Source of the DNA: Rhodanobacteraceae bacterium
GTDB taxonomy: Bacteria; Pseudomonadota; Gammaproteobacteria; Xanthomonadales; Rhodanobacteraceae
Length of the DNA: 64,000 nt
Assembly: GCA_004299555.1 (NCBI GenBank)
Contig: SCQU01000021.1
Coordinates: forward strand, 115,308 to 179,307
Direction: 5' to 3'
The position numbers and the translations under genes were made by a program. This document shows, one piece after another, positions 42,871-53,666 of the stretch. The notes under the pieces were generated by a model. That model saw nothing but the letters and a program-made list of their open reading frames with translations, made no database searches and was not told where the DNA came from. Position 1 is the stretch's first letter. The number at the start of each line of letters is the position of its first letter.

Positions 42871-43914
42871 TGCAGCGTTGACGCGCGGTCGAGCGGACTC
42901 GGGTCTGACGGAGGCGGCGTACGCCGCGACGGCGACCATTTCCGGCACGGTCAATTGTGCAGCTTCAACCCGCATCGGCGCGGCAGCGGGATCGGTGCGC
43001 CGGTCCAGGTGGAACAGAATCAGCTCGCGCGCGATATAAGTCGGTGAGCGCCCTGCGAGCGGCGGCACGACGCCGATGCCCGGCATGTTTGAGCCTTCGA
43101 GGTGGGCGCCGTGGCAGGACTCGCATGCGGCCGCCGCTCCCGCGCCTTTGTTTGCGATCGACGCGCCGTGCGCAATGCTGCCCGGTGGCACATAGGCGAT
43201 GTAGCTGACGTGGCCGTCAGCATGGGAGTAATCCCGAAAGTCCACCGGCGTTTCGATGATGCGGTCGCCGATGGGCTCGCGTGCGCCATCCGTGTCTGGC
43301 ACGCGCACGAAGAATTTCCAATGGGTCTTGGGCACCATCGCGGCCTCGATCACGCGCACCCGCGGGACAAATTGCGTGGCCGAAAAATAGTCGATGGCTT
43401 GTTGCGCGTCTGCCGGGCTCAACGCACGTGCTTCATCGACCATGTCGTGCACGGTCGCCGGGCCACCCATGCCGCGTTCACCGGCCTGGAATGCGGCGAG
43501 CTGGGCACGAATATAGGCCTTTGGCAGGCTGTCCAGGGTCGCGGTGGCGGGCACTCCGGCTCCGCTGATGGTGTGGCATTCCGCGCAGGCACGAGCCGGT
43601 TTGCGGCCGTCTGCGACGATGTGCGGTACCGGCGGGTGATCCTCCGGGAACCAGTCGGGATTCGTGTCGCTGAATTCCGCCTGCGTGTATGTCACCGTGC
43701 TGCCGGTGACGTGCAACACGCTGTCGGGATTGGGTTTTGGTGCATGTGGATCGGGTGGCGGTGGAAACACCGGAAACGCCCACGCCTCGGCGGCGGCGAT
43801 TGACGCGTTGGACGCACTACGGCCGTGACCTGAAGCCGCTGTCGTGCCTGCCGCAAACATGCCGGTCAGGATCGTTGCCGTGATGGCAAGCGAAAGCTTC
43901 GATGGCGTACGCAT
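42835..43914 (-). CDS. Exported diheme cytochrome c
   Basis: A 359-residue periplasmic protein with two c-type heme sites, CAECH near residue 111 and CESCH near residue 269. A signal peptide is visible (MRTPSKLSLAITATILTGMFAAGTTAA). The two halves each resemble a class I cytochrome c domain, with YIRAQLAAFQAGERG after heme 1 and PPLAGRSPTYIARELILFH after heme 2. A similar layout occurs in electron-transfer subunits of periplasmic dehydrogenases, but no catalytic partner is adjacent. It follows an unknown secreted gene on the same strand. Axial methionines cannot be assigned with certainty. Confidence 0.87.
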   Translation of the reverse strand: MRTPSKLSLAITATILTGMFAAGTTAASGHGRSASNASIAAAEAWAFPVFPPPPDPHAPKPNPDSVLHVTGSTVTYTQAEFSDTNPDWFPEDHPPVPHIVADGRKPARACAECHTISGAGVPATATLDSLPKAYIRAQLAAFQAGERGMGGPATVHDMVDEARALSPADAQQAIDYFSATQFVPRVRVIEAAMVPKTHWKFFVRVPDTDGAREPIGDRIIETPVDFRDYSHADGHVSYIAYVPPGSIAHGASIANKGAGAAAACESCHGAHLEGSNMPGIGVVPPLAGRSPTYIARELILFHLDRRTDPAAAPMRVEAAQLTVPEMVAVAAYAASVRPESARPRVNAASRAWVRQHVVQ

Positions 43915-43953
43915 GGGTTCCCTTTGCGAGAATCACATTGGCCGGGCGCAACC

Positions 43954-43984
43954 CGTCCGGATGCGCGTGCAGGCCATCCGGACG
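43954..43984 (-). terminator. 10-bp perfect stem-loop between secreted protein and cytochrome genes
   Basis: CGTCCGGATG and its exact complement flank an 11-base loop, 16 bases past the stop of the upstream secreted gene. There is no T-run, so it may only attenuate transcription into the cytochrome gene or protect the mRNA end. Confidence 0.45.
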
Positions 43985-44000
43985 TTTGCGTGGAGCTGCC

Positions 44001-44783
44001 TTATTTGCCGGCGATGTAGCTCAGGTCGGTGTCGTAGCGATCGAAGTGATCGGTGGATTTCAGAGTGGCGGTGTCGAGCGCGCTGCGTATTGCGTCCGCT
44101 TCCTTTTGACCGTAGGCATTCGCGACCATTTTCCACAACGACGGGCTGGGATCGGCGCCGGCTTCGGCCCAATCCTGGCTGCCGATAGCTACTTGGAAGT
44201 CGGGTGCATCCTCACCACCGCCTTCGATGGCCACCGTGTCCCAGTAGTACGGCCACTTCGTCTTGACGGCCGCGGCGGCGATTTTCTTCACGGCATCGGT
44301 GAAAGCCATGCTCGCGTTGCGACCCGGCTTCAGGGTGTAGTTGATGACATGGAGGATTTTCGGCGGTGGCCGGTGCCGCCAGTTGCCAGGCATGTGGCTC
44401 ATGTCTGGCTGCTCCACCATGAACGTACTGCTTTCATTCTTGAGGTGCGGGTCGACCTGCGTGTGGAAGGTTGCATCGCAAGGCTTGGCCGCGGCGTCAA
44501 GCGCATCCTGTTGGGCCCAGCTGGTGGGGCCAACGTCATAGGAAACCTGATAAGTGTTGGCGCCGGTTTCGTGGGTAACCGCGTACTCGTTGAACGTGAT
44601 GCCGTGCTCGCGCAGGCACTGGTTGTAGGTTTTGACCCCGGCCCCATAGGCCTGCATTTCGGCGGGGGCGATGGTGTCGGTGAAATCGCGGGTGACGACG
44701 GCCTTGTCCGGATTTGCCGCATGGACACTGCTGACAGCGGCAAGCGCAAGTACTGCAACTACGCATGCAGTCAACGTCTTCAT
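44001..44783 (-). CDS. Unrecognised exported protein
   Basis: A 260-residue protein that I cannot place in a family. The signal peptide MKTLTACVVAVLALAAVSSVHA is clear. The mature part has a pair of Cys (YNQCLREHGI near residue 56 and KPCDATFH near residue 101), several His, and a C-terminal part rich in Trp and Asp (WPYYWDTVAIEGGGEDAPDFQ). GGAGG four bases before the ATG supports the start. A perfect CRP/Clp-type site lies about 70 bases upstream, and a diheme cytochrome gene follows, so both may be controlled together and act in the periplasm. Confidence 0.7.
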   Translation of the reverse strand: MKTLTACVVAVLALAAVSSVHAANPDKAVVTRDFTDTIAPAEMQAYGAGVKTYNQCLREHGITFNEYAVTHETGANTYQVSYDVGPTSWAQQDALDAAAKPCDATFHTQVDPHLKNESSTFMVEQPDMSHMPGNWRHRPPPKILHVINYTLKPGRNASMAFTDAVKKIAAAAVKTKWPYYWDTVAIEGGGEDAPDFQVAIGSQDWAEAGADPSPSLWKMVANAYGQKEADAIRSALDTATLKSTDHFDRYDTDLSYIAGK

Positions 44784-44845
44784 AAATCCTCCGGGATGTT
44801 TCGGGTGGTTTTGCCACGGCTACGCCAGCACACGCCTCCCCAGAG

Positions 44846-44861
44846 TGTGACGTAAATCACA
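44846..44861 (-). promoter_or_regulatory. Perfect CRP/Clp-type site upstream of the exported-protein gene
   Basis: TGTGA-N6-TCACA is exact on both arms (minus strand TGTGATTTACGTCACA). A weak -10 (TAGCCG, 44822-44817) would put initiation near 44810, about 43 bases from the site centre, which fits class II activation. In Xanthomonadales the protein Clp recognises this sequence. Confidence 0.6.
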
Positions 44862-44943
44862 CGTTACACTCCGTCAAAACCGGGTACAAGTGCCAGGGTG
44901 ATGCGGCGGATGCCTTTAACTCAGAGGCATAAACACGCTGCGA

Positions 44944-44970
44944 ATTAGGCACATACAACGTATACCTAAT
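44944..44970. repeat. AT-rich dyad ATTAGG-N15-CCTAAT
   Basis: Perfect 6-bp arms lie in a locally AT-rich stretch, rare in this window, between the oxygenase stop and the exported-protein gene. A second small dyad (ATGCCT/AGGCAT) lies at about 44911-44931. Operator function is possible but unsupported. Confidence 0.35.
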
Positions 44971-45026
44971 GTAATTTGAAGGTAACGTTGCGAAAACCGC
45001 GTGGGCTGGGCGGTCGGGCTCAGCCT

Positions 45027-45722
45027 TTAGTCCCGGTGCGCGGCATTGCGGTCGCGGCCCGCTCCGAATTTCCTGTCGAGGCCGCCGGCGATTTTCTTGA
45101 AGAAACGCGTGGTGATGCCGCGCTGGGTCTTGCGCAATTTCTCTTCTTCGCTCGTCAGCCACGCGACCTGGATGACGCGGCGCTCGCCTGCATACGGCAG
45201 ATGGCCGTGGAAGGAGTTGTCGGTGCGCTTGAAGATCACGAACTCGCCGTACAGCGGCTTTATCTCCGGCGCAATCATGGCATCGATGTCGTCGATTTTT
45301 GACAGCAGCCGCAGGCAGCCGTCGCTGGTGTCGTGCCAGCTGGCGTTGAGGTAAATCAGCACCGTGGCGACCTTGGATTTGCTGTCGGTGTGGATGGTGC
45401 CGTGACGCCGGTTCATGCTGCCGCACAGCGACACCAGCGTCGGGTATTGGCCGAGATTGTCGATGCCGAGTTTGGCGCCGACTACGCTTGCGAACGCGGG
45501 TGCGGTCACCGCTGCGACCAGCGCGCGCACCGATGCGCCGCATTCCTTTTCGGCGTAGGGGAAAAAGCCGGCTTCGGCATAGTGTGGAAAGTCGCGTTCC
45601 AGGTCCGCGCGCGCCTCCTCGGGCAGCTGTCCATGGGCGATGAGGAAGGGGAACGGGTCGGTGCGGACCAGGGTGTCCGGGCGGTCAAGGCGTGCGGGGT
45701 CGAGCAGCGTGGCGGCAAGCAT
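45027..45722 (-). CDS. 2OG-Fe(II) oxygenase superfamily protein
   Basis: A 231-residue cytosolic protein with the 2-oxoglutarate/Fe(II) dioxygenase jelly-roll signature. The HxD pair is HTD in [17 protein letters not shown] near residue 109, the distal His is in NSFHGHLPY near residue 170, and the Arg for 2-oxoglutarate follows in [12 protein letters not shown]. Such proteins often hydroxylate proteins or small molecules. The ATG at 45722 has AAAGGA nine bases upstream and is preferred over the ATG at 45731, which overlaps it. It sits alone upstream of the minus-strand block, opposite carA. Confidence 0.82.
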   Translation of the reverse strand: MLAATLLDPARLDRPDTLVRTDPFPFLIAHGQLPEEARADLERDFPHYAEAGFFPYAEKECGASVRALVAAVTAPAFASVVGAKLGIDNLGQYPTLVSLCGSMNRRHGTIHTDSKSKVATVLIYLNASWHDTSDGCLRLLSKIDDIDAMIAPEIKPLYGEFVIFKRTDNSFHGHLPYAGERRVIQVAWLTSEEEKLRKTQRGITTRFFKKIAGGLDRKFGAGRDRNAAHRD

Positions 45723-45877
45723 GGTGGGCATCCTTTGGACGCGCGCATTGTATCGCCGCGCTGCGCGCACACCTGAACGCCGGGTTGGGTTCTGCTAGCA
45801 TTGCGTCTTGCCCGAAATCGTTTTCGACAGACCCGCTTGGCGTGGCCTGCGGGCCGCCCTGTATCCGGAACCTGATC

Positions 45878-47005
45878 ATGTCCACACCAGCCCTGCTCGC
45901 GCTTGCCGATGGAACCGTCTTTCGAGGACTGGCCGTTGGGGCCACCGGATCGACGGCCGGCGAGGTGGTATTCAACACGGCGATGACGGGCTATCAGGAG
46001 ATCCTGACCGACCCGTCGTACGCCGGGCAAATCGTCACCCTCACCGCACCGCACGTCGGCAACACGGGTTGCAACCGGGTCGACGAGGAATCGGGCAAGG
46101 TGCAGGCCGCCGGCTTGATCGTGCGCGATGTGCCGCGTCTTGCGTCCAACTGGCGCAGTGCGGAGTCGTTGCCGGATTACCTGCGGCGGCACGGTATCGT
46201 CGCCATCGCCGACGTCGACACCCGCAAGCTCACCCGCATCCTGCGCGACTCGGGCACGCAAAACGGCTGCATCGTGGCGGGCGACGCGATCGACGTGGAC
46301 GCGGCCGTCGCCAAGGCACGCGCGGTGCCCAACATGGTCGGGTTGGATCTTGGGCGCGGTGTCAGCGTGGCGGCACCAACACCGTGGCGCGATGGCGCCT
46401 ACAACCTTGACGGCCAGGCGTTTCGTCCGCTCCGGAAGAAATACTCGGTCGTTGCCTACGACTTTGGCGTGAAGCGGACCATCCTGCGGCTGCTGGTCGA
46501 GCAGGGCTGCGATGTGACGCTGGTTCCGGCGCAGACGCCGGCTGCCGCGGTGCTGGCCATGCACCCCGATGGCGTGTGCCTTTCCAATGGGCCGGGCGAC
46601 CCGGCTGCCGCCGGCTACGCCATTGCGACCACCAGGGCCTTGCTGGATGCCAAGATTCCGCTGTTCGGTATCTGCATGGGCCACCAGTTGATGGGGTTGG
46701 CGCTCGGCGGCAAGACGGTGAAGATGCCGTTTGGCCACCACGGTGCCAACCACCCGGTCAAGGACCTCGACGATGGACGGGTCTTCATCACCTCGCAGAA
46801 CCACGGCTTTGCGGTGGATGCGGCGACGCTGCCCGCGAACGCCAAGCCCACCCATGTTTCGCTGTTCGACGGTTCGTTGCAGGGCTTTCGTCTGACCGAC
46901 CGCCCGGCGTTCTGCTTCCAGGGCCATCCCGAAGCCAGCCCCGGACCGCACGACATCCGGTACCTGTTTGAACGCTTTGCCACCCTTATGCAGGAGGCTC
47001 GCTGA
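45878..47005 (+). CDS. carA: Carbamoyl-phosphate synthase small chain CarA
   Basis: A 375-residue glutamine amidotransferase subunit that feeds ammonia to CarB for carbamoyl phosphate used in arginine and pyrimidine synthesis. The catalytic Cys266 lies in FGICMGHQ, and the His/Glu pair in [14 protein letters not shown] near residue 345. The N-terminal block [24 protein letters not shown] is typical. The ATG at 45878 gives the usual [12 protein letters not shown] start. The stop overlaps the carB start (TGATG). Confidence 0.97.
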   Translation: MSTPALLALADGTVFRGLAVGATGSTAGEVVFNTAMTGYQEILTDPSYAGQIVTLTAPHVGNTGCNRVDEESGKVQAAGLIVRDVPRLASNWRSAESLPDYLRRHGIVAIADVDTRKLTRILRDSGTQNGCIVAGDAIDVDAAVAKARAVPNMVGLDLGRGVSVAAPTPWRDGAYNLDGQAFRPLRKKYSVVAYDFGVKRTILRLLVEQGCDVTLVPAQTPAAAVLAMHPDGVCLSNGPGDPAAAGYAIATTRALLDAKIPLFGICMGHQLMGLALGGKTVKMPFGHHGANHPVKDLDDGRVFITSQNHGFAVDAATLPANAKPTHVSLFDGSLQGFRLTDRPAFCFQGHPEASPGPHDIRYLFERFATLMQEAR

Positions 47006-50000
47006 TGCCCCGTCGCAATGACATCAAGACCGTCCTGATCATCGGCGCCGGCCCGATCGTGATCGGGCAGGCGTGTGAATTCGATTATTCCGGCGCCCAG
47101 GCCTGCAAGGCACTGCGCGAGGAAGGGTATCGCGTGGTGCTGGTCAACTCGAATCCAGCCACGATCATGACCGACCCCGACATGGCCGATCGCGTCTACA
47201 TCGAGCCGATCACCTGGCAGACGCTGGAAAAGATCATCGCCAAGGAGCGCCCGGAAGCATTGCTCTCGACGATGGGCGGCCAGACTGCACTGAACTGCTC
47301 GCTGGAGCTGGCCGACCACGGCGTGCTGGAAAAGTACGGCGTCGAATTGATCGGCGCGTCGCGCGATGCCATCCGGGTGGCCGAAGACCGCGAGCTGTTT
47401 CGCAACGCGATGGACGAGATTGGCCTGACCTCGCCGCGGTCGGCCATCGCGCGCTCGCTGGAAGAAGCGCGCGCGGGCCAGGTTGCGCTGGGTTACCCCT
47501 GCATCGTGCGGCCGTCCTTTACGCTTGGCGGCAGCGGCGGCGGCATCGCCTACAACGTCGAAGAATTTGAGGCCATCGTCACGCGCGGACTGGAAATGTC
47601 ACCCGTGCATGAAGTGCTGATCGACGAGTCGGTGCTGGGCTGGAAGGAGTTCGAATTGGAAGTCGTCCGCGACAAGGCGGACAACTGCATCATCGTGTGC
47701 GCGATCGAAAACCTCGACCCGATGGGCGTGCATACCGGCGACTCGATCACGGTCGCGCCGGCGTTGACCCTGACCGACAAGGAGTACCAGCGCCTGCGCG
47801 ACTATTCGATCGCGGTGCTGCGCAAGGTCGGTGTCGACACCGGCGGCTCGAACGTGCAATTTGGCGTCAATCCCGCCAATGGGCAGGTCGTCGTGATCGA
47901 GATGAATCCGCGGGTGTCGCGGTCGTCCGCACTGGCGTCCAAGGCGACGGGATTCCCGATCGCGAAGGTGGCGGCCAAGCTTGCGGTGGGCTACACGCTG
48001 GATGAATTGAAGAACGAGATTACCGGCGGCAAGACGCCGGCGTCGTTCGAACCGGCACTGGATTACATCGTCACCAAGATGCCGCGCTTTGCGTTCGAGA
48101 AATTTCCGCAGGCCGATCCGCACCTCACGACGCAGATGAAATCGGTCGGTGAGGTGATGGCGATCGGGCGCACGTTCGCAGAATCGCTGCAAAAGGCGTT
48201 GCGCAGCCTTGAAACCGGGCACGATGGCCTGAACCCGGGCGGCATCGACTGGTCGACACCCGAGGGCATGGAATTGCTGAAGCGCGAGTTGCGGCAACCG
48301 GGTCCCGAACGCATCCTGCATGTGGGTGACGCGTTCCGTTCGGGGCTGCCGCTGCAGGAGGTACACGAACTGTGCAAGATCGATCCGTGGTTCCTGGCCG
48401 CAATCGAGGACATCATTGCCACGGAAGCCGACGTCAAGGCCGGCGGCATGCGGGCGCTGGATGCGCCGCGCATGCGCGAATTGAAGCGGATGGGTTTTTC
48501 CGATTCGCGCCTCGCAACGCTGCTTGAATCCGACGAGCGCGCGGTGCGCCACCTGCGCCAGACGCTGGAGGTGCGGCCCGTGTACAAGCGCGTCGATTCC
48601 TGCGCGGCCGAGTTCGCGACCACCACCGCGTACATGTACTCGACCTACGAGGAAGAGTGCGAATCGAACCCCTCCGGCCGCAAGAAAATCATGGTGCTGG
48701 GCGGTGGCCCAAACCGTATCGGCCAGGGCATCGAATTCGACTATTGCTGCGTGCATGCGGCGCTGTCGATGCGCGAGGACGGCTACGAGACCATCATGGT
48801 CAACTGCAACCCCGAGACCGTGTCGACCGATTACGACACCTCCGACCGGCTGTACTTTGAGCCGGTGACGCTGGAAGACGTGCTGGAAATCGTCGACAAG
48901 GAAAGGCCAGCCGGGGTGATCGTGCAGTACGGCGGGCAGACTCCGCTCAAGCTCGCGCGCGCGCTCGAGGCGGCCGGCGTGCCGATCATCGGGACGTCGT
49001 CCGATTCCATTGACCTGGCAGAAGACCGCGAGCGGTTTTCCGAGCTGATCAACAAGCTGGGGCTGCGGCAGCCTCCGCACCGCCTCGCGCACACCGCCGA
49101 AGAGGCCATGGTGCTTGCGCGGGAATTGGGCTATCCGCTGATCGTGCGCCCGAGCTACGTGCTGGGTGGCCGCGCGATGGAAGTCGTGCAGGCGGACGAG
49201 GATCTGGCGCGTTACATCCGCGATGCGGTGAAGGTGTCCAATGCCGCGCCCGTATTGCTGGACCACTTCCTCGACAACGCGGTCGAGGTCGATGTCGACG
49301 TGATCGCCGACGCCGATGGCCAGGTACTGATCGGCGGCATCATGCAGCACATTGAAGAGGCTGGCGTACACTCCGGGGATTCCTCGTGTTCGTTGCCGCC
49401 CTATTCGCTGTCACCCGCGATCCAGGCCGAGCTGCGCCGTCAGGTCACGCTGCTGGCGCGCGAGCTGGGTGTGGTCGGATTGATGAATACCCAGTTCGCG
49501 ATCCAGGGCGAAGACGTCTACATCCTTGAAGTGAACCCGCGCGCGTCGCGCACCGTGCCGTTCGTATCCAAGGCGACCGGCCGGCCGCTGGCCAAGATCG
49601 CCGCGCGCTGCATGGCTGGCCAGACGCTGGCCGAGCAGGGCACCACGACCGAACGCATCCCCGGTTACTGGTCGGTCAAGGAAGCCATCTTCCCGTTCCT
49701 GAAATTCCGCAACGTCGACCCGATCCTTGGCCCGGAAATGCGTTCGACCGGCGAAGTCATGGGCATTGGCAAAAGCTTTGGCGAGGCGTTTGCGCGTGGC
49801 CACGAAGCCGCGCACATCGCGGCCCCGAAGCCCGGCAGCAAGGTGTTCCTGTCGGTGCGTGACGCCGACAAGCCGCGCCTGCTGGAAGTTGCGCGGGACA
49901 TGGCCAAGCGCGGTTTTTCGCTGATCGCCACCGGCGGCACCTGCGCCTACCTGCGCGATCACGGCGTGACGTGCGAGCGCATCAACAAGGTGCTGGAAGG

Positions 50001-50274
50001 CCGCCCGCACATCGTCGACGCGATCAAGAACGGCGAAATTGCCTACATCGTCAACACGACCGAAGGGCGGCAGGCCATCGCCGACTCGTTCTCGATCCGG
50101 CGCTCGGCGCTTCAACAACACGTCACCTATTCCACGACCGTGGCCGGCGCGGCTGCGCTGTTGTATTCGTTGGATTATCGTGGACAGGGCGACGTGATCA
50201 GCTTGCAGGAGTTGCACGCCGGGCTTGCGCGCCGCGAATCGGGCGCACCCGACGCCACGCCCGTACCGGCCTGA
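47005..50274 (+). CDS. carB: Carbamoyl-phosphate synthase large chain CarB
   Basis: A 1089-residue subunit with two homologous ATP-grasp halves. The first begins [26 protein letters not shown]; the second begins [26 protein letters not shown] near residue 560. Each half carries an ATP-grasp lid ([24 protein letters not shown]). The last 150 residues form the MGS-like allosteric domain that binds UMP and ornithine in enterics. The ATG at 47005 overlaps the carA stop, so the subunits are made in step. Confidence 0.98.
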   Translation: MPRRNDIKTVLIIGAGPIVIGQACEFDYSGAQACKALREEGYRVVLVNSNPATIMTDPDMADRVYIEPITWQTLEKIIAKERPEALLSTMGGQTALNCSLELADHGVLEKYGVELIGASRDAIRVAEDRELFRNAMDEIGLTSPRSAIARSLEEARAGQVALGYPCIVRPSFTLGGSGGGIAYNVEEFEAIVTRGLEMSPVHEVLIDESVLGWKEFELEVVRDKADNCIIVCAIENLDPMGVHTGDSITVAPALTLTDKEYQRLRDYSIAVLRKVGVDTGGSNVQFGVNPANGQVVVIEMNPRVSRSSALASKATGFPIAKVAAKLAVGYTLDELKNEITGGKTPASFEPALDYIVTKMPRFAFEKFPQADPHLTTQMKSVGEVMAIGRTFAESLQKALRSLETGHDGLNPGGIDWSTPEGMELLKRELRQPGPERILHVGDAFRSGLPLQEVHELCKIDPWFLAAIEDIIATEADVKAGGMRALDAPRMRELKRMGFSDSRLATLLESDERAVRHLRQTLEVRPVYKRVDSCAAEFATTTAYMYSTYEEECESNPSGRKKIMVLGGGPNRIGQGIEFDYCCVHAALSMREDGYETIMVNCNPETVSTDYDTSDRLYFEPVTLEDVLEIVDKERPAGVIVQYGGQTPLKLARALEAAGVPIIGTSSDSIDLAEDRERFSELINKLGLRQPPHRLAHTAEEAMVLARELGYPLIVRPSYVLGGRAMEVVQADEDLARYIRDAVKVSNAAPVLLDHFLDNAVEVDVDVIADADGQVLIGGIMQHIEEAGVHSGDSSCSLPPYSLSPAIQAELRRQVTLLARELGVVGLMNTQFAIQGEDVYILEVNPRASRTVPFVSKATGRPLAKIAARCMAGQTLAEQGTTTERIPGYWSVKEAIFPFLKFRNVDPILGPEMRSTGEVMGIGKSFGEAFARGHEAAHIAAPKPGSKVFLSVRDADKPRLLEVARDMAKRGFSLIATGGTCAYLRDHGVTCERINKVLEGRPHIVDAIKNGEIAYIVNTTEGRQAIADSFSIRRSALQQHVTYSTTVAGAAALLYSLDYRGQGDVISLQELHAGLARRESGAPDATPVPA

Positions 50275-50350
50275 CCCACGCACGATCGTTGATGCATCCG
50301 GTCGCGGACGGGCGTTCGTGGCCACCTTCAGACAGTAAAGAGCGACGCAC

Positions 50351-50827
50351 ATGCAGCGAGCCCCCTTGACCAAAACCGGTTCGGAACGCCTGCGGTCCGA
50401 ACTGGAGAAATTGAAATCGGTTGACCGCCCCGCGGTCATCGCCGCGATCGCCGAAGCGCGCGAGCACGGCGACCTGAAGGAGAATGCCGAATACACCGCG
50501 GCGCGCGAGCAGCAGGGCTTCATCGAAGGCCGTATCGCGTTGCTCGAGGCCGGGCTGTCCTTCGCCCAGATCATCGATCCGGCCAAGCTGAATCCGGCCG
50601 GCAAGGTCGTGTTTGGCGCAACGGTGGAGCTGGAAGACGAGGACAATGGCGGCAGCGTGACCTACCAGATCGTCGGTGACCTTGAGGCCGACATCAGGCA
50701 GAACCTGATCGCGGTCTCGTCGCCGATCGCGCGCGCGATGATCGGCAAGTTCGAAGGCGACAGCTTTGCTTTCACCGCGCCCGCCGGCGAGCGCAACTAC
50801 GAGATCGTAAGTGTGCGCTACGCGTGA
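50351..50827 (+). CDS. greA: Transcription elongation factor GreA
   Basis: A 158-residue factor that rescues backtracked RNA polymerase by stimulating transcript cleavage. The N-terminal coiled coil has the tip residues D and E in [19 protein letters not shown] near residues 40-58. The C-terminal FKBP-like domain ends with [15 protein letters not shown]. The ATG at 50351 follows carB by about 75 bases. Its stop shares four bases with the next gene's GTG, starting a chain of such overlaps. Confidence 0.97.
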   Translation: MQRAPLTKTGSERLRSELEKLKSVDRPAVIAAIAEAREHGDLKENAEYTAAREQQGFIEGRIALLEAGLSFAQIIDPAKLNPAGKVVFGATVELEDEDNGGSVTYQIVGDLEADIRQNLIAVSSPIARAMIGKFEGDSFAFTAPAGERNYEIVSVRYA

Positions 50828-52752
50828 TTGCCTTCCGTGACTTCGCCCTGCGCCGTGGCGGGCGCCTGCTCCTGGCGGGCGTGGACGCGGCGTTGCACGA
50901 TGGCTGGAAGGTGGGTGTCGCGGGGCGCAACGGCAGCGGCAAATCCAGCCTGTTTGCCGCGATCCTGGGCCAGGTCGAAGCGGATGCCGGCGCGCTGGAG
51001 GTGCCGGCTGGGCTGCGCATCGCGTCGGTCGCGCAGGAAACCCCGGCGTTGCCGGATGCCGCCATCGACTATGTGCTGGGCGGCGATATCGAGCTTGCTG
51101 CCGCGCTGGCCGCGGAGGCCGCGGCCGAGGCGCGTGGGGATCATGCGGCGGTCGCGGCGGCACATCTGCGCATCGACGCGTTGAATGGCTACGATGGCCG
51201 CGCACGGGCCGGCCGGTTGTTGCACGGTCTGGGTTTCAAATCGGCCGATCACGAGCGTCCGGTTGCCGAGTTTTCCGGCGGCTGGCGCGGCCGCTTGAAC
51301 CTTGCGCGCGCGCTGATGGCACCGTCGGATTTGCTGCTGTTGGACGAGCCGACCAACCATCTCGATCTCGACGCGGTGTTGTGGCTCGAACAGTGGCTGC
51401 GGCGCTACCCGCGGACCCTGATGGTGATTTCGCACGACCGCGAGTTTCTCGACGGCACGGTCGACCACGTCCTGCACCTGGAACAGGAAGGTGCGCGGTT
51501 GTATGCCGGCAACTACTCGGATTTCGAGCGCCAGCGCGCCGAGCGGCTGCACCAGCGGCAGGCCGCCCACGCTCGGGAGCAAGCCGAACGCGCGCACCTG
51601 CAAGCCTTCGTCGATCGCTTTCGTGCCAAGGCCAGCAAGGCGCGCCAGGCGCAGTCACGCGTCAAGCGGCTGGAGCGGTTGGCCGGCACCGAAGCCGTGC
51701 GCGCGGAGCGCGGCTTTGAGTTCCAGTTCCCGCTACCCGAACGCGTACCGCAGTCCATGCTGCAGCTGGAACACGTGGATGCGGGCTATCGCTCGTCCCA
51801 TGTCCCGCTGGAAGAAGCTGCCCGAGGGGTGGAACAGGGGATCAGGATTTTGCGTGACGTGCGGTTCAGCGTACAGGCGGGTGACCGGATCGGATTGCTG
51901 GGTCCCAATGGTGCCGGCAAGTCCACTCTGGTCAGGACGCTGGTGGGCGAACTGCCGGTATTGGCCGGCGAGCGTCACGCGCACAAGGACGTCGCGATCG
52001 GTTACTTCGCGCAGCACACGGTGGAAAACCTGCGCGCGGGCGACAGCGCGTATGACCACCTGCGTGACCTGGCGCCAGGCGCCGCACCGCAGGCACTGAG
52101 GGATTGGCTCGGGAAATGGCATTTTGCCGGTGATCGCGCCTTCGAGCCGGTCGACGGCTTCTCCGGCGGTGAGCGCGCACGACTGGCCTTGTCGCTGATC
52201 GCCTGGCGCAAACCGAACGTGCTGGTGCTGGACGAGCCGACCAACCACCTGGACCTTGACATGCGCGGCGCGCTGGCGGATGCGCTCAACGATTATCCGG
52301 GCGCGTTGGTGCTGGTGGCGCATGATCGGCATTTGCTGGGGCTGGTGTGCGACAGTTTCTGGCGCGTGGCTGATGGCCGGATTGAGCCGTTCGATGGCGA
52401 TCTGGACGACTATGCGCGGTGGTTGCGGGGCCGCGGCAGCGACAGCGCTGAGCGCCCGGACGCGACGCCGCGGACGCTGGACCCGCGCGAGCGTCGCCGC
52501 CAGGCCGCCGCTGAGCGCGGTCGCGGCCAGGCGCTGCGCAAGCGTCTGGGCAAGATCGAGGCGCGCGTCGCAACCATCGACGCGGAGCTGGCCCAATTGC
52601 AGGCGCGTCTGGCTGACCCTGAAATTTACGCGGGGGCAACCGCGGCGTTGGCTGGCATCGGGCGCGAGCAGAATGCCCTGCATGGTGAAAAAGCCGCGTT
52701 GGAAGCCGAGTGGATGGAAGACTATGCGGCGCTCGAGGGGATCGTCGCGTGA
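50824..52752 (+). CDS. yheS: ABC-F ATPase of the YheS type
   Basis: A 642-residue soluble protein with two ABC ATPase domains joined by a charged linker. Walker A motifs are GRNGSGKS near residue 37 and GPNGAGKS near residue 362; signatures are [11 protein letters not shown] and [10 protein letters not shown]; both Walker B segments read [13 protein letters not shown] or [12 protein letters not shown]. The linker [22 protein letters not shown] lies near residue 265. Similarity to E. coli YheS is strong along the length, including [17 protein letters not shown] proteins act on ribosomes; the precise role of YheS is unclear. The GTG overlaps the greA stop by four bases. Confidence 0.92.
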   Translation: MIAFRDFALRRGGRLLLAGVDAALHDGWKVGVAGRNGSGKSSLFAAILGQVEADAGALEVPAGLRIASVAQETPALPDAAIDYVLGGDIELAAALAAEAAAEARGDHAAVAAAHLRIDALNGYDGRARAGRLLHGLGFKSADHERPVAEFSGGWRGRLNLARALMAPSDLLLLDEPTNHLDLDAVLWLEQWLRRYPRTLMVISHDREFLDGTVDHVLHLEQEGARLYAGNYSDFERQRAERLHQRQAAHAREQAERAHLQAFVDRFRAKASKARQAQSRVKRLERLAGTEAVRAERGFEFQFPLPERVPQSMLQLEHVDAGYRSSHVPLEEAARGVEQGIRILRDVRFSVQAGDRIGLLGPNGAGKSTLVRTLVGELPVLAGERHAHKDVAIGYFAQHTVENLRAGDSAYDHLRDLAPGAAPQALRDWLGKWHFAGDRAFEPVDGFSGGERARLALSLIAWRKPNVLVLDEPTNHLDLDMRGALADALNDYPGALVLVAHDRHLLGLVCDSFWRVADGRIEPFDGDLDDYARWLRGRGSDSAERPDATPRTLDPRERRRQAAAERGRGQALRKRLGKIEARVATIDAELAQLQARLADPEIYAGATAALAGIGREQNALHGEKAALEAEWMEDYAALEGIVA

Positions 52753-53666
52753 GCACCCTGCACGTCCTGCTGCCGGCACGGACCGGTTTTGCCGCGGCCG
52801 CGGATTGGCGGCGCTGGCTGGCCAGGGCTGACCGTTTGCCGGATAACCCCGCCGCGCGTGAGGTGGCCGTGCGCGGATTGTTGCGGTTCGCCGGTGACGC
52901 GGTTCCGCTCGCGGCGTTGCGGCACCACTGTCACGCGGACGATGCCGCCACGGGTACGTGGCTGTGCGCCGATCCCGCGTGGGTGCGGAGCGAGGCGACG
53001 GGTGCGCGCCTGATGACGTGGCCGCTCGCCGATTTGTCCGCGGCCGAGGCCGCGGAGCTGGCGGCAACGCTGCGGCCGTTGTTTGGTGACGCCGGGATGC
53101 CGCTGACGGTGGACACGCCAAGTGCATGGTGCGTGCGCTTGGCGGATGGGGCCCCGGCGGTCCCGTTTACCGAACCTTCCCGTGCGCTGGGAGTGGCGAT
53201 GCTCGAGTGCCTGCCGACGGGCGAGGCCGGCCGCCCGTGGCGGCGGTTGTTCACCGAAGCCCAGGTCGCGTTGCACGCGCATCCGGTCAATGCCACGCGC
53301 GTCGCCGCCGGCAAGCAGCCCGTCAACGCACTCTGGTTCTGGGGTGCAGGCCCGTTGCCGGGCGGGGTTTCGACCGGGCTTGCCGCGGTCGCCAGCCACG
53401 CGGAGGTGCTGCGCGGACTGGCCAGGATTGCGCACATAAAAACCCTGGATCCGGCGCCCGAGGCCGTGCACGCCGCAACCGCCGGCGACGAGGTGTTGCT
53501 GGACCTTGGTGATGCCGCGGCGCCGGTCGTGGTCCAGCAGTGGTGGCCAGCGCTCCGGCGGTGGCTGCACGTGGGGCGTTTCACCAGCCTTGCGCTGACC
53601 TTTGCCAGCGGTGAGCGCTTCCGCGTCAGGCGCGCGCATCGCCTGCGTTTCTGGCGCCGCGCGTGA
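52749..53666 (+). CDS. rpfE: RpfE-like protein (upstream of recJ)
   Basis: A 305-residue soluble protein resembling RpfE of Xanthomonas, which lies beside recJ in the rpf region; its biochemical role is unclear and database entries sometimes label it phosphoglycerate-mutase-like. Recognisable blocks are LCADPAWVRSEATGARLM near residue 75, the LWFWGAGPLPG segment near residue 197 and the ending ALTFASGERFRVRRAHRLRFWRR. The GTG at 52749 overlaps the upstream stop by four bases; the stop overlaps recJ likewise. No other rpf gene (rpfB, rpfF, rpfC, rpfG) is in the window, so a quorum-sensing link should not be assumed. Confidence 0.75.
   Translation: MSTLHVLLPARTGFAAAADWRRWLARADRLPDNPAAREVAVRGLLRFAGDAVPLAALRHHCHADDAATGTWLCADPAWVRSEATGARLMTWPLADLSAAEAAELAATLRPLFGDAGMPLTVDTPSAWCVRLADGAPAVPFTEPSRALGVAMLECLPTGEAGRPWRRLFTEAQVALHAHPVNATRVAAGKQPVNALWFWGAGPLPGGVSTGLAAVASHAEVLRGLARIAHIKTLDPAPEAVHAATAGDEVLLDLGDAAAPVVVQQWWPALRRWLHVGRFTSLALTFASGERFRVRRAHRLRFWRRA

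Noticed and set aside
47599..49371. A 590-codon open frame antisense to carB
   Set aside because: Low-complexity His/Arg-rich product with no motif; carB coding is certain.
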